From NCBI GenBank assembly GCA_007116765.1, contig SKHV01000204.1, forward strand, positions 1 through 13,481: DNA of 13,481 bases. Reading direction: 5' to 3'. The position numbers and the translations under genes are program-made. This document shows positions 1 to 7,100 of the stretch, piece after piece. The stretch is from Prolixibacteraceae bacterium (lineage in GTDB: Bacteria; Bacteroidota; Bacteroidia; Bacteroidales; Prolixibacteraceae). Within the stretch, counting starts at the first letter, position 1; each line of letters begins with the position of its first letter. Under the pieces are notes generated by a model, which did no database searches, was not told the origin of the DNA, and saw only the letters and a list, made by a program, of their open reading frames with translations.

Positions 1-1
1 A

Positions 2-361
2 GAGCAAGTGCAGGAGCTATTATCTTCTTTCTCAAGAGGTGAGAATGTGATAGACTACATGCGCTATCAGAATTGGCGAAATTTAGCTGCAAAAGTAGCT
101 GAAGGCTCTTTTTATATTGCCGATTTCGACACTGAAATCAACTCGCAGATAATCGAAGTCAGTATGCCATTCTCGGCCACTTTGGCTGGTGGTGAATTTG
201 CCGATTTGGCTGATTATGCCCTTAAAGCTAAGGTTAACACTTACCCCGACCCAATGAACAACATTGTAAAAGTGTATCTGTCATACATGCTACCACAGCA
301 TTTAGAGCTATTAGAGGCTTCACCTAATGTGTCAATTACTACACACGCGGGTTTATTGTAA
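2..361 (+). CDS. 3' end of an unrecognised protein gene (5' truncated by the window)
   Basis: The reading frame is open to the left edge (codons from position 2: GAG CAA GTG) and ends at TAA 359-361, so this is the C-terminal ~119 residues of a longer protein. A GTG at position 8 could be read as a start, but nothing favours it over continuation from upstream. The visible part is soluble-looking, mixed alpha/beta, with no membrane segment, signal peptide or cysteine motif. It contains an N-terminal stretch with YMRYQNWRNLAAK and a C-terminal stretch rich in beta-branched residues. I do not recognise a family and assign no function. A strong intrinsic terminator follows 17 nt after the stop, so this is the last gene of its transcript and is not cotranscribed with metK. 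Confidence 0.75.
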   Translation, partial: EQVQELLSSFSRGENVIDYMRYQNWRNLAAKVAEGSFYIADFDTEINSQIIEVSMPFSATLAGGEFADLADYALKAKVNTYPDPMNNIVKVYLSYMLPQHLELLEASPNVSITTHAGLL

Positions 362-378
362 AATTATTGTTTTGAATA

Positions 379-409
379 AAAAAAGGCCGTAGAGTTAACG
401 GCCTTTTTT
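379..409 (+). terminator. Intrinsic terminator after the first gene
   Basis: GGCCGT (385-390) pairs with ACGGCC (398-403) around a 7-nt loop. The stem extends by A-T pairs between the A run at 379-384 and the T run at 404-409. The stem-plus-T6 form is a textbook rho-independent terminator, 17 nt after the stop at 361. The flanking A run also makes it a plausible terminator in the opposite direction. Confidence 0.9.
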
Positions 410-488
410 ATTTCAATTACTTTATGTATGTGTGTTTTTTAGATACAATTTGTTTTGTATTTTAGCACAAATTGAATTTTCGATTATA

Positions 489-496
489 TATATTTG
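489..496 (+). promoter_or_regulatory. Bacteroidota -7 promoter box for metK
   Basis: TATATTTG matches the Bacteroidota -7 consensus TAnnTTTG exactly. No TTG/TTTG lies at the expected -33 distance (17-23 nt), so only the -7 half is supported. Transcription would start near 502-504, just before the structured leader at 511-597 and about 150 nt before the metK start codon. Confidence 0.5.
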
Positions 497-510
497 TTGC
501 CAGAAAATTA

Positions 511-558
511 AGTGGAAAAATTTGTGAATGATTGCAACCACGCTAAAAAATGCTAAAG
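511..558 (+). ncRNA. SAM-II-like riboswitch aptamer in the metK leader
   Basis: Seen: GTGG (512-515) pairs with CCAC (538-541) as P1. The loop contains TTT (521-523) and then TTGCAA (532-537). After P1 comes GCTAAA (542-547), four bases, and a second GCTAAA (552-557). Known: the SAM-II (metA/SAM_alpha) aptamer of Alphaproteobacteria and some Bacteroidota has the same ordered elements: a P1 strand, a U-rich loop, UUGCA next to the P1 3' strand, a UAAA linker, the P2 3' strand and a terminal GCUAAA, as I recall them for the Agrobacterium metA leader. Location fits: it directly precedes the SAM synthetase gene and starts just after the predicted transcription start. Weak point: P1 is only 4 bp, and the P2 pseudoknot I can draw (531-533 with 549-551) is only about 3 A-U pairs, so the aptamer is degenerate or I have misplaced P2. 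Confidence 0.55.
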
Positions 559-606
559 CATTCGTGCTTATTCCAATTGCATTCAATATTCACAAATCCC
601 TTTTTT
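520..606 (+). promoter_or_regulatory. Long-range stem-loop in the metK leader, candidate expression platform
   Basis: ATTTGTGAAT (520-529) is perfectly complementary to ATTCACAAAT (588-597), giving a 10-bp helix. Inside it, 533-537 pairs with 577-581, CACG (539-542) with CGTG (563-566), and AATGCT (549-554) with AGCATT (557-562). The 3' strand is followed by CCC and six T residues (601-606). This fold uses bases needed for the SAM-II-like P1 and for the second GCTAAA, so the two structures exclude each other. The stem followed by T6 resembles a terminator. Which state is on or off cannot be told from sequence alone. Confidence 0.5.
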
Positions 607-653
607 ATAGTATTTATAAACGCACCCTTCATCAGAGGGTAAAAATATTTATT

Positions 654-1943
654 ATGGGATATTTATTCACATCAGAGTCGGTATCGGAGGGACACCCCGA
701 CAAAGTGGCCGACCAAATATCAGATGCTTTACTGGACAAGTTAATGGCATTCGATCCCGAGTCGAAAGTTGCCTGCGAAACTCTGGTAACCACCGGGCAG
801 GTAGTATTGGCAGGTGAAATCAGGACAAATACCTACATCGATGTGCAGGAAGTTGCCCGCGAAGTAATTAACCGCATTGGCTACACCAAAGCCGAGTACC
901 GTTTCGACGGTGACTCGTGCGGAGTGTTCTCGTCTATACACGAACAAAGCCCCGACATAAACCGCGGTGTGGTGCGTGCCGACCCTATGGAACAAGGAGC
1001 CGGCGATCAGGGGATGATGTTCGGCTACGCGTGCAGCGAAACCGACAACTACATGCCCGTTTCGCTCGAACTTTCGCACTTGCTGCTCATTGAGCTGGCA
1101 GCCATTCGTCGCGAAGGCAAAGAAATGACCTACCTGCGCCCCGATTCAAAATCGCAGGTAACTATTCAATATGACGATAATGGTAAGCCCGCACGGGTGC
1201 ACACCATTGTAGTTTCGACTCAACACGACGACTTTGTGAAGCCGGCCGACAAAAGCCCCGAAGCACAAGAAAAAGCCGACACCGAAATGCTGGCAAAAAT
1301 CAAGTCCGATGTAATCAACATACTTATTCCACGCGTAGTGGCAAAATTGCCCGAACGTGTGAAAGCTTTGTTTAACGGTGAAATTATATACCATGTAAAC
1401 CCCACCGGCAAGTTTGTAATTGGCGGCCCACACGGAGACACCGGGCTCACAGGTCGCAAAATTATTGTAGACACTTACGGAGGCAAGGGTGCACACGGAG
1501 GTGGAGCTTTCAGCGGTAAAGACCCTTCGAAGGTTGACCGCTCGGCAGCTTATGCATCGCGCCACGTAGCCAAGAACCTTGTAGCAGCAGGTGTAGCCAG
1601 CGAAATATTGGTGCAGGTAGCCTACGCCATTGGCGTGGCAAAACCCATGAACATTTTTGTGAATACTTACGGAACAGCGAAAGTGAACCTTAGTGACGAA
1701 CAAATTGCCGAAAAAATTGCCGAAATATTCGACATGCGCCCAAAAGCCATTGAAGACAGGCTGAAACTGCGCAACCCCATTTACGAAGAAACGGCATCGT
1801 ACGGCCACATGGGACGTATCCCACAAACCGTTACCAAGGTTTTTGAATCTCCCTATTTCGAAACTTTTGAAAAAAAAGTAGAGCTTTTTACCTGGGAAAA
1901 ACTTGATTACCTTGATAAGATAAAGACTGCATTTGGCATTTAG
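654..1943 (+). CDS. metK: S-adenosylmethionine synthetase MetK
   Basis: Catalyses ATP + L-methionine + water to S-adenosylmethionine + phosphate + diphosphate in the cytoplasm, supplying methyl groups to the cell. Seen in the 429-residue product: N-terminal MGYLFTSESVSEGHPDKVAD with the ATP-binding GHPDK at 13-17, first signature GAGDQGMMFGYA at 115-126, and the glycine-rich second signature GGGAFSGKD at 282-290. Length and content match the ~430-residue Bacteroidota enzymes, which carry an insertion relative to the ~384-residue E. coli protein. The frame is open upstream to an ATG at 528, but that ATG lies inside the structured leader and would add 42 residues unlike any MetK, so I take ATG 654. 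There is no Shine-Dalgarno; a small hairpin (624-628 with 636-640) lies just before the start. It is monocistronic, with its own -7 box and terminator, and is probably regulated by SAM through the leader RNA. Confidence 0.98.
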   Translation: MGYLFTSESVSEGHPDKVADQISDALLDKLMAFDPESKVACETLVTTGQVVLAGEIRTNTYIDVQEVAREVINRIGYTKAEYRFDGDSCGVFSSIHEQSPDINRGVVRADPMEQGAGDQGMMFGYACSETDNYMPVSLELSHLLLIELAAIRREGKEMTYLRPDSKSQVTIQYDDNGKPARVHTIVVSTQHDDFVKPADKSPEAQEKADTEMLAKIKSDVINILIPRVVAKLPERVKALFNGEIIYHVNPTGKFVIGGPHGDTGLTGRKIIVDTYGGKGAHGGGAFSGKDPSKVDRSAAYASRHVAKNLVAAGVASEILVQVAYAIGVAKPMNIFVNTYGTAKVNLSDEQIAEKIAEIFDMRPKAIEDRLKLRNPIYEETASYGHMGRIPQTVTKVFESPYFETFEKKVELFTWEKLDYLDKIKTAFGI

Positions 1944-1956
1944 CCTAATACAGATT

Positions 1957-2000
1957 GAAAAAATAAGCCCGGCAATGAGATTTTGTCGGGCTTATTTTTT
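1957..2000 (+). terminator. Intrinsic terminator of metK
   Basis: A 12-bp perfect stem, 1960-1971 (ending AAGCCCG) with 1987-1998 (starting CGGGCTT), has a 15-nt loop and a T run to 2000. It begins 16 nt after the metK stop. The A run on its 5' side would let it work in both directions, but no minus-strand gene approaches it. Confidence 0.93.
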
Positions 2001-2058
2001 ATCCAGAAATTAAACACAAAACAAATCCACAAATTTTTCGCTTGAAATAGTTAAGTTA

Positions 2059-2092
2059 TTGAAGCAGGTTTGCTTATATTTTTTTATTTTTG
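2059..2092 (+). promoter_or_regulatory. Bacteroidota promoter for the ROK kinase gene
   Basis: The -7 box TATTTTTG (2085-2092) matches TAnnTTTG. A TTG (2059-2061) lies 23 nt upstream as the -33 element, at the long end of the reported spacing. The predicted start near 2099 leaves a leader of about 25 nt before ATG 2124. Confidence 0.55.
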
Positions 2093-2123
2093 AGAACGAA
2101 GAACAATTTAATAAGATATAATT

Positions 2124-3089
2124 ATGAAAATTACAGCAGGAATTGATATTGGCGGAACGAACACCGTAATTGGGTTTGTGAACAAAGAAGGGAAGTGTTT
2201 TGTAGAGAAAACAACATCGACCACTGAGTTTAAAGAAGTAGAGAAATACTTAGAAAAAGTAAGCTCAATTATAAACGACGAATTGGCTGCCAATCCCGAT
2301 TGGGAACTGTGCGGCATAGGAGTGGGTGCACCAAACGCCAACTTCCACAAAGGCACCATTGAAGAAGCACCCAACCTTTTATGGAAAGGCAAAGTACCCT
2401 TTTGTGAATTACTTGGAAAATTTTATCCGGAATTACCCATTGCAATTACCAACGACGCCAATGCAGCAGCCATGGGCGAGCTTAAATTTGGGAAAGGTAA
2501 AGGGCTTAAAGATTTTGCCGTAATTACTCTGGGTACCGGCTTAGGCAGTGGCATTGTGGTAAATGGCGACTTAGTATACGGTCACGACGGTTTTGCAGGA
2601 GAGTTAGGCCACACTATAGTTAAGCCCGGCGGCAGACTTTGTGGCTGCGGAAAAAAAGGATGCCTTGAAACCTATGTTTCAGCAACAGCTGTGGTACGTA
2701 GCATGTTCGAAATTCTATGTAATTCCAACAAACCATCGAGATTACGCGACATTCCTTACAACAAAATGACGTCGCTTGATGTTGAACTTGCGCTAAAAGA
2801 AGGTGACGAACTGGCCAAGGAATGCTACGATTATACCGGCAAAATATTGGGAATGAAACTGGCCGATCTGGCATGCCACACAAGCCCGTCGCACGTATTC
2901 TTGTTTGGTGGTGCAGCCAAAGCAGGCGACCTGATAATTAAACCCGCCAAAGAATCGATGGAAGAATTTCTGCTCCCGATATTCAGAAATAAAATTTCGA
3001 TTGAATTAAGCGGACTGATGAATGAAAATGCCGCGGTACTTGGAGCCAGCGCTCTTGCATGGAACGAAATCGAAAAACAAGAAAATTAG
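2124..3089 (+). CDS. ROK-family sugar kinase (glucokinase-like)
   Basis: ROK kinases phosphorylate glucose, N-acetyl-hexosamines or related sugars with ATP (or polyphosphate) in the cytoplasm. Seen in 321 residues: phosphate-1 motif DIGGTN at 8-13; NDANAAAMGE at 110-119, where D111 is the expected catalytic base; phosphate-2 GTGLGSG at 137-143; ELGH at 160-163; and the ROK zinc signature CGCGKKGCLE, with C173, C175 and C180 joining H163 as zinc ligands. The C-terminal FLFGGAAKAGD matches the adenosine-binding region. All catalytic elements are present and the length is typical. There is no DNA-binding helix-turn-helix, so it is an enzyme and not a ROK repressor (NagC/XylR type). Substrate cannot be decided from sequence; glucokinase is most likely by analogy. 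It is a single-gene unit with its own promoter and terminator. Confidence 0.93.
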   Translation: MKITAGIDIGGTNTVIGFVNKEGKCFVEKTTSTTEFKEVEKYLEKVSSIINDELAANPDWELCGIGVGAPNANFHKGTIEEAPNLLWKGKVPFCELLGKFYPELPIAITNDANAAAMGELKFGKGKGLKDFAVITLGTGLGSGIVVNGDLVYGHDGFAGELGHTIVKPGGRLCGCGKKGCLETYVSATAVVRSMFEILCNSNKPSRLRDIPYNKMTSLDVELALKEGDELAKECYDYTGKILGMKLADLACHTSPSHVFLFGGAAKAGDLIIKPAKESMEEFLLPIFRNKISIELSGLMNENAAVLGASALAWNEIEKQEN

Positions 3090-3115
3090 AGATTCTGAAC
3101 CTAACTCAATACTAC

Positions 3116-3151
3116 AAAAGGTTGTTGGTGATTATACTGACAACCTTTTTT
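3116..3151. terminator. Bidirectional terminator between convergent genes
   Basis: AAAAGGTTGT (3116-3125) pairs perfectly with ACAACCTTTT (3140-3149) around a 14-nt loop. T residues follow on the + strand, and the A run gives a T run on the minus strand. It lies between the stop of the ROK kinase (3089) and the stop of the convergent SDR gene (3155), so it should end both transcripts. Confidence 0.88.
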
Positions 3152-3154
3152 GCT

Positions 3155-4201
3155 CTATACATCAGAATAAATGCTTTTTAGGTACATAGCTCCCACTTCA
3201 CTTATAGTTTGTTCAATGGGGATATATGTAAAATTGAATTCGCGGGAAATTTTTGAGCCGTCGAAGCATGACACCGAGGCGGCACTTTGTACGCTTTGAC
3301 GCGTAATGAGCGGTTTATGCCTGCTGAGCAATGAAGCCACACTTGCAGCACGCCAGGCAAAACCCATTAAAAAACGGCCTGCATGTATGCCTGGCGGCTT
3401 AACTTTTACTGAACGGGCAATGAGTTGAAAGGCCTTTTCGTAGGTCAAATTTGCTGCATTGAGCAAATAGCGGTTTCCCTGAGCTTTTTGCCAATTTTCA
3501 TCATTGCAAAGCAACAACATTGCTGACGTAACATCGCGCAGGTCAACAAAGCCTGTTTTTCCGCGAGTATAAAATTTAAGCCCCTTATAAATTTTAGAAT
3601 AGAACGCCGAGCTGCCGGTATCCCACTCGCCGGGCCCCAGTATTATTGAAGGATTTACAACTACGGCTTCAAGCCCCTCGTTCACGCCACGCCACACTTC
3701 CATTTCCGATTCAAACTTACTGATGCTGTATCCCGAGTTTTTTTTATCGGGAAGCCAGGGAGTATCTTCGGTAATTACTTCACCATTTGAACTTTTTCCA
3801 AGAGCCGCAACCGAACTCACATGGCACAAACGCTTTACACCTGTTTCTATACAAGCATTTACCACATTAGCTGTGCCCTGAATATTAGTTTCAAAAAGCA
3901 AAGGATTATCGGGTTTATAGAAGGAAACCATTGCAGCACAGTGAAACACCACATCAATGCCTTTCATGGCATCAATTATTGCAGGATAGTTGAGCACATC
4001 GGCCTTAAACCATTCCACTTTATTGGAAATTTCGAGAGCATTTGCAGTGTAGTAAGCAACATTACGCACAAAACTATCAATACGCTTTTTACTGCGGTAA
4101 AGTGCTCTTACTTCGAAACCGTTTTGAATTAAATCGAAAACCAGCTTCGAACCCAACATTCCGGTCGCACCGGTCACCAATACTTTTTTCTTTGCTGTCA
4201 A
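3155..4201 (-). CDS. Extended SDR: NAD(P)-dependent epimerase/dehydratase
   Basis: Seen in 348 residues: N-terminal Rossmann motif GATGMLG at 11-17 (GxxGxxG), NAD-contact VFHCAAMVSF around 85-94, catalytic serines in CHVSSVAALG near 127-135, and the active-site pair Y158/K162 in GYSISKFE. This is the extended short-chain dehydrogenase/reductase class. The acidic AxV/SSVAALG style recalls dihydroflavonol-4-reductase, 3-beta-hydroxysteroid dehydrogenase and hopanoid-associated epimerase relatives, but the substrate is unknown. The start is a TTG (4199-4201): an in-frame TAA lies five codons upstream with no ATG between, and the next ATG falls inside the Rossmann glycine loop. It is the last gene of the operon dnaG - flavoprotein - SDR, 12 nt after the previous stop, and ends at the bidirectional terminator at 3116-3151. 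Confidence 0.9.
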   Translation of the reverse strand: MTAKKKVLVTGATGMLGSKLVFDLIQNGFEVRALYRSKKRIDSFVRNVAYYTANALEISNKVEWFKADVLNYPAIIDAMKGIDVVFHCAAMVSFYKPDNPLLFETNIQGTANVVNACIETGVKRLCHVSSVAALGKSSNGEVITEDTPWLPDKKNSGYSISKFESEMEVWRGVNEGLEAVVVNPSIILGPGEWDTGSSAFYSKIYKGLKFYTRGKTGFVDLRDVTSAMLLLCNDENWQKAQGNRYLLNAANLTYEKAFQLIARSVKVKPPGIHAGRFLMGFAWRAASVASLLSRHKPLITRQSVQSAASVSCFDGSKISREFNFTYIPIEQTISEVGAMYLKSIYSDV

Positions 4202-4213
4202 AATATTATGGGT

Positions 4214-4699
4214 TTAACTATTCCAGGGAGTAATGGTTTTTGCACCAAATTCCTTAGCGCTAAGCGTATCTATTTTCATTTTCATTATGCCTACATTTTT
4301 TATTGCAGGAGCATTAAACTTAAACGTTTTATCGCTGTATTGTTTCATGAAAAGGTGCAAAATTTGTTCTTTTTCGTCAAAATCTTCAATAAACTCTACT
4401 TTACCCTCGGCAATGACCGACTTCGACGACATACGCCAACTGCAAGCCACATGTTCATCTTGGTATTTAATTTCTTCTCCCAGGTTGAAAGTTACACAAA
4501 CATTGGGGTTTTTCTTCATGATTTCCCATTTGCGTCCAAACTGACCCGAGTGCAAGAATATTGTATTTTCGTGATAGGCAAAGTTCATGGGTACAACATA
4601 AGGGCGATTTTCCTCGTCGCTTATGCCTAAAAAACATACTTTGCATGCTTTAATCACTGCTTCTATTTCACTCTTTTCTTCAATAAAATAGGTTCTCAT
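4214..4699 (-). CDS. Pyridoxamine 5'-phosphate oxidase-family flavoprotein (Nim-like)
   Basis: The 161-residue protein has the split-barrel flavin-binding layout of the PNPOx-like family, close to the Nim (nitroimidazole resistance) and FMN-binding branch common in Bacteroidota. Seen: strand VCFLGISDEENRPYVVPMNF near residues 21-40, HSGQFGRKWEIMKKNPNVC near 50-68, and a C-terminal GIMKMKIDTLSAKE strand near 136-149. These are the usual positions of strands and the phosphate-contact loop of FMN-binding split barrels. Members reduce or bind flavin-dependent substrates; true PNP oxidase activity is unlikely given the short length. A resistance function should not be assumed from family resemblance. 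It sits between dnaG (12-nt gap) and the SDR gene (12-nt gap), so it is probably cotranscribed with dnaG. Confidence 0.85.
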   Translation of the reverse strand: MRTYFIEEKSEIEAVIKACKVCFLGISDEENRPYVVPMNFAYHENTIFLHSGQFGRKWEIMKKNPNVCVTFNLGEEIKYQDEHVACSWRMSSKSVIAEGKVEFIEDFDEKEQILHLFMKQYSDKTFKFNAPAIKNVGIMKMKIDTLSAKEFGAKTITPWNS

Positions 4700-4711
4700 A
4701 TCGTGGTTTTT

Positions 4712-6670
4712 TTACGATGTTACTGCTCTTTTTCCCAGTTTATCCGACAATTCTCTCTCTACCGAATACAAATTAGTGATTACGGCCTGCATTTCGAACA
4801 CTTTATCCAAATTGTCGCTATCGGCAAGTTCTCCAATTTTTTTCATCAACTCGTTAATCATCAGCTTCACATGCCTGAGTTTATATTCCTCGATAAGGCG
4901 TGGCACCAAAAGGAAAAGAATCTCATCTTCGTCTTCAATGTGTGCACCTTTCTTTCGCCAAATGAGGCTTTCGGTGTGTTTATCTACAAGCAGGCCGCTC
5001 ACAAGTTCCGACAAACCGGCATCGGGGTGCTGGGAGAAATAACGTTCAGGATTGAAGAACTCTTCAAACTGGTGTTCTTTAAATTCATCAATAATTTTCT
5101 GAATAATCGGGTCAACCGAACTCAAGTTATCGGCTTCGATTTCAGAAAGAATATACTCCCCTACTTTCACTACACGTGATTCGTGTTTTTCTTCATCTTC
5201 AATAGTAAACAAATCATTGTTGAAATAGCGGATAAGTATTCGCAAAAGGGCGCTTTCCTCAATACGGCAGGGATTTACGGCCTCGGGCAGTGCTTGCTGC
5301 TGCTCACGCTTAACGCTTTGCGATTTCCGAATTTCTTCACGCTTTTCCTTAATAACTTGCTCTTCCGACAGCTTGTATTTAATTTTCCGTACCTGCCCGT
5401 AAAGCACCTCCTCTTCAATATCGAGCATTTTACTGCACTCCTTAATGTACACCGAACGGGTTATCGTATCGGGAATAACAGAGATGGTTTTTACAATGTC
5501 GTTGATTAAGCGTGCCCGTTCAATGGGATCGTTTTCGGTATCCTTAAGGAGTAGTTGTGTTTTAAAGCGGATGAAATCAGTTTCGTGTTCGGCAATGTAT
5601 TCAATAAGAGCCGACGAGCTCATTGAGTGTGCAAAGGAATCGGGGTCTTCGCCATCGGGCAAGGGTACTACTTTCACGTTCACTTCTTCTTCGAGAATCA
5701 TATCAATTCCCCTGAGCGAAGCTTTTATACCAGCCGGATCGCCATCGTATATAATGGTAATATTGGGCGTAAAGCGTTTGATTAGCCTGATTTGCTCGTT
5801 TGTAAGCGAGGTACCCGAGGAGGCCACCACGTTTTCGATGCCGGCCTGATGAAATGAAAGCACATCGGTATAGCCCTCAACCAAAAAGCACTTATTGCTG
5901 CGCGAAATGGCATTTTTAGCCTGATATAACCCGTAAAGCACCCGGCTTTTATGGTAAATTTCCGATTCGGGCGAATTGAGGTATTTAGCTGCTTTGGGGT
6001 CAGTTTTCAATATGCGTCCTCCAAAAGCAATTACACGTCCGGCCAGGTTGTGAAAGGGAAACAGAACCCTTCCCGAGAAACGGTCACGCACCCAATCGTC
6101 GCGTTTTATGGTAAGTCCGCTTTCTTCCAGAAACTCCATTTTATAGCCGTTACGGGTAGCCGCCTGTGTAAAGATATCTTTTCCATCGGGGCAATAACCC
6201 AGATCAAACTTCCTCACTATGTCGTCGCGAAAACCACGCTCACGGAAATAACTTAGCCCCACATTTCGTCCTTCGTTTTCATTGAAAAGAAAGTCGGTAA
6301 AATATTTTTGGGCATAAGCCGAAACAATCATGAGGCTTTCGCGACGGTTTCGTTTAGCCACATCTTCGGGCGATTCTTCCTTATCGACTACTTCAACATT
6401 GAATTTTTTGGCCAAAAACTTTAAAGCTTCGACATAAGTCAGGTGCTCATGATCCATGATAAAATTAACTGAGCCTCCACCTTTGCCACAACCAAAGCAT
6501 TTAAAAATTTGTTTGGACGGTGAAACGGTAAACGAGGGAGTTTTTTCGTTATGGAAGGGACAATTACCAAGGTAATTCACGCCACGCCGCTTAAGCGTAA
6601 CAAAATCCTGCACCACCTCAACAATGTCGGCAGCGTCAATAATACGTTCAATTGTACCTTGGTCAATCAT
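4712..6670 (-). CDS. dnaG: DNA primase DnaG
   Basis: Makes the RNA primers for lagging-strand synthesis and replication restart, acting with the DnaB helicase at the fork. Seen in 652 residues: CHC2 zinc finger with C37, H40, C58 and C61 (CPFHNEKTPSF and KCFGCGKGG); primase core with RFSGRVLFPFHNLAGRVIAFGGR at about 197-219; TOPRIM domain with the metal-binding EGYTD at 265-269 and DGDPAG at 309-314; and a long, charged, poorly conserved C-terminal helicase-interaction region from about 430. All catalytic elements are present and the length is usual for Bacteroidota. Start ATG 6668-6670 gives the family N-terminus (MIDQGTIERIIDAADIVEVV). It leads an operon with the flavoprotein and SDR genes. 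It is not in the classic rpsU-dnaG-rpoD arrangement. Its 5' end is only about 25 bp from the heptad repeat array. Confidence 0.98.
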   Translation of the reverse strand: MIDQGTIERIIDAADIVEVVQDFVTLKRRGVNYLGNCPFHNEKTPSFTVSPSKQIFKCFGCGKGGGSVNFIMDHEHLTYVEALKFLAKKFNVEVVDKEESPEDVAKRNRRESLMIVSAYAQKYFTDFLFNENEGRNVGLSYFRERGFRDDIVRKFDLGYCPDGKDIFTQAATRNGYKMEFLEESGLTIKRDDWVRDRFSGRVLFPFHNLAGRVIAFGGRILKTDPKAAKYLNSPESEIYHKSRVLYGLYQAKNAISRSNKCFLVEGYTDVLSFHQAGIENVVASSGTSLTNEQIRLIKRFTPNITIIYDGDPAGIKASLRGIDMILEEEVNVKVVPLPDGEDPDSFAHSMSSSALIEYIAEHETDFIRFKTQLLLKDTENDPIERARLINDIVKTISVIPDTITRSVYIKECSKMLDIEEEVLYGQVRKIKYKLSEEQVIKEKREEIRKSQSVKREQQQALPEAVNPCRIEESALLRILIRYFNNDLFTIEDEEKHESRVVKVGEYILSEIEADNLSSVDPIIQKIIDEFKEHQFEEFFNPERYFSQHPDAGLSELVSGLLVDKHTESLIWRKKGAHIEDEDEILFLLVPRLIEEYKLRHVKLMINELMKKIGELADSDNLDKVFEMQAVITNLYSVERELSDKLGKRAVTS

Positions 6671-6675
6671 GAAAA

Positions 6676-6683
6676 CAAAAGTA
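6676..6683 (-). promoter_or_regulatory. Possible -7 box immediately before dnaG
   Basis: On the minus strand TACTTTTG matches TAnnTTTG, ending 5 nt before the ATG. If used, the transcript would start at or within a base or two of the start codon (leaderless or nearly so). No -33 TTG lies upstream; that space is already repeat sequence. The evidence is the single 8-bp match, so this is tentative. Confidence 0.35.
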
Positions 6684-6693
6684 ATTAAATAGT

Positions 6694-7100
6694 AGATAAA
6701 AGATGAAAGATGGAAGATGAAAGATGGAAGATGGAAGATAGAAGATGGAAGATGGGAAATTACGAATTGCGAGTATCAAGTATAAAGTATCAAGTATCAA
6801 GACGCAAGACACAAGATGGAAGATGGAAGATAGAAGATAGAAACAAAAAAGATTTATGGCCGCAACGCACTGAACAGCTTATAGCTTGAAGCCTAAAGCC
6901 TAAAGCCAAAGGAAAAGGTCGCTTAACACACTGAACAGTCATCAGCCATCAGCCATTAGCCATTAGCCAACAGCAAACAGCATGAAGCTTAAAGCCTAAA
7001 GCCTATAGCCAAAGAAAAGGCCGCTTAACGCACTGAACAGCTTATAGCTTGAAGCCTAAAGCCTAAAGCCAAAGGAAAAGGCCGTTTAACACACTAAACA
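6694..7100. repeat. Heptanucleotide tandem-repeat array, left half
   Basis: The whole stretch can be parsed into 7-base words with only occasional slips. Runs of GAAGATG change to words of the ACGAATT type, then TCAAGTA, TCAAGAC/GCAAGAC, back to GGAAGAT, and then AGCCATT, AGCCAAC, AGCATGA and AGCCTAA. Neighbouring words differ by one or two bases, so the motif drifts along the array. From 6858 a longer unit starting GGCCGCTTAACGCACTGAAC is overlaid, with copies at 6858 (2 bases deleted), 6917, 7019 and 7080. I see no open reading frame of coding quality here except the tail of the toxin remnant, which reads into the last copy. The left border is about 24 bp upstream of the dnaG start codon. 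Confidence 0.9.

Noticed and set aside
624..640. ACCCT/AGGGT hairpin before metK as a Shine-Dalgarno sequestering stem
   Set aside because: It is a real 5-bp hairpin, but Bacteroidota rarely use Shine-Dalgarno pairing and AGGGT is 13 nt from the start, so this role is not supported on its own.
528..653. N-terminal extension of MetK starting at ATG 528
   Set aside because: It lies inside the structured leader and has no counterpart in MetK; ATG 654 begins exactly at the family N-terminus.
1146..1826. 226-codon open frame on the minus strand within metK
   Set aside because: It is antisense to a strongly conserved enzyme and has no recognisable domain or promoter. Such shadows are expected from the codon usage.
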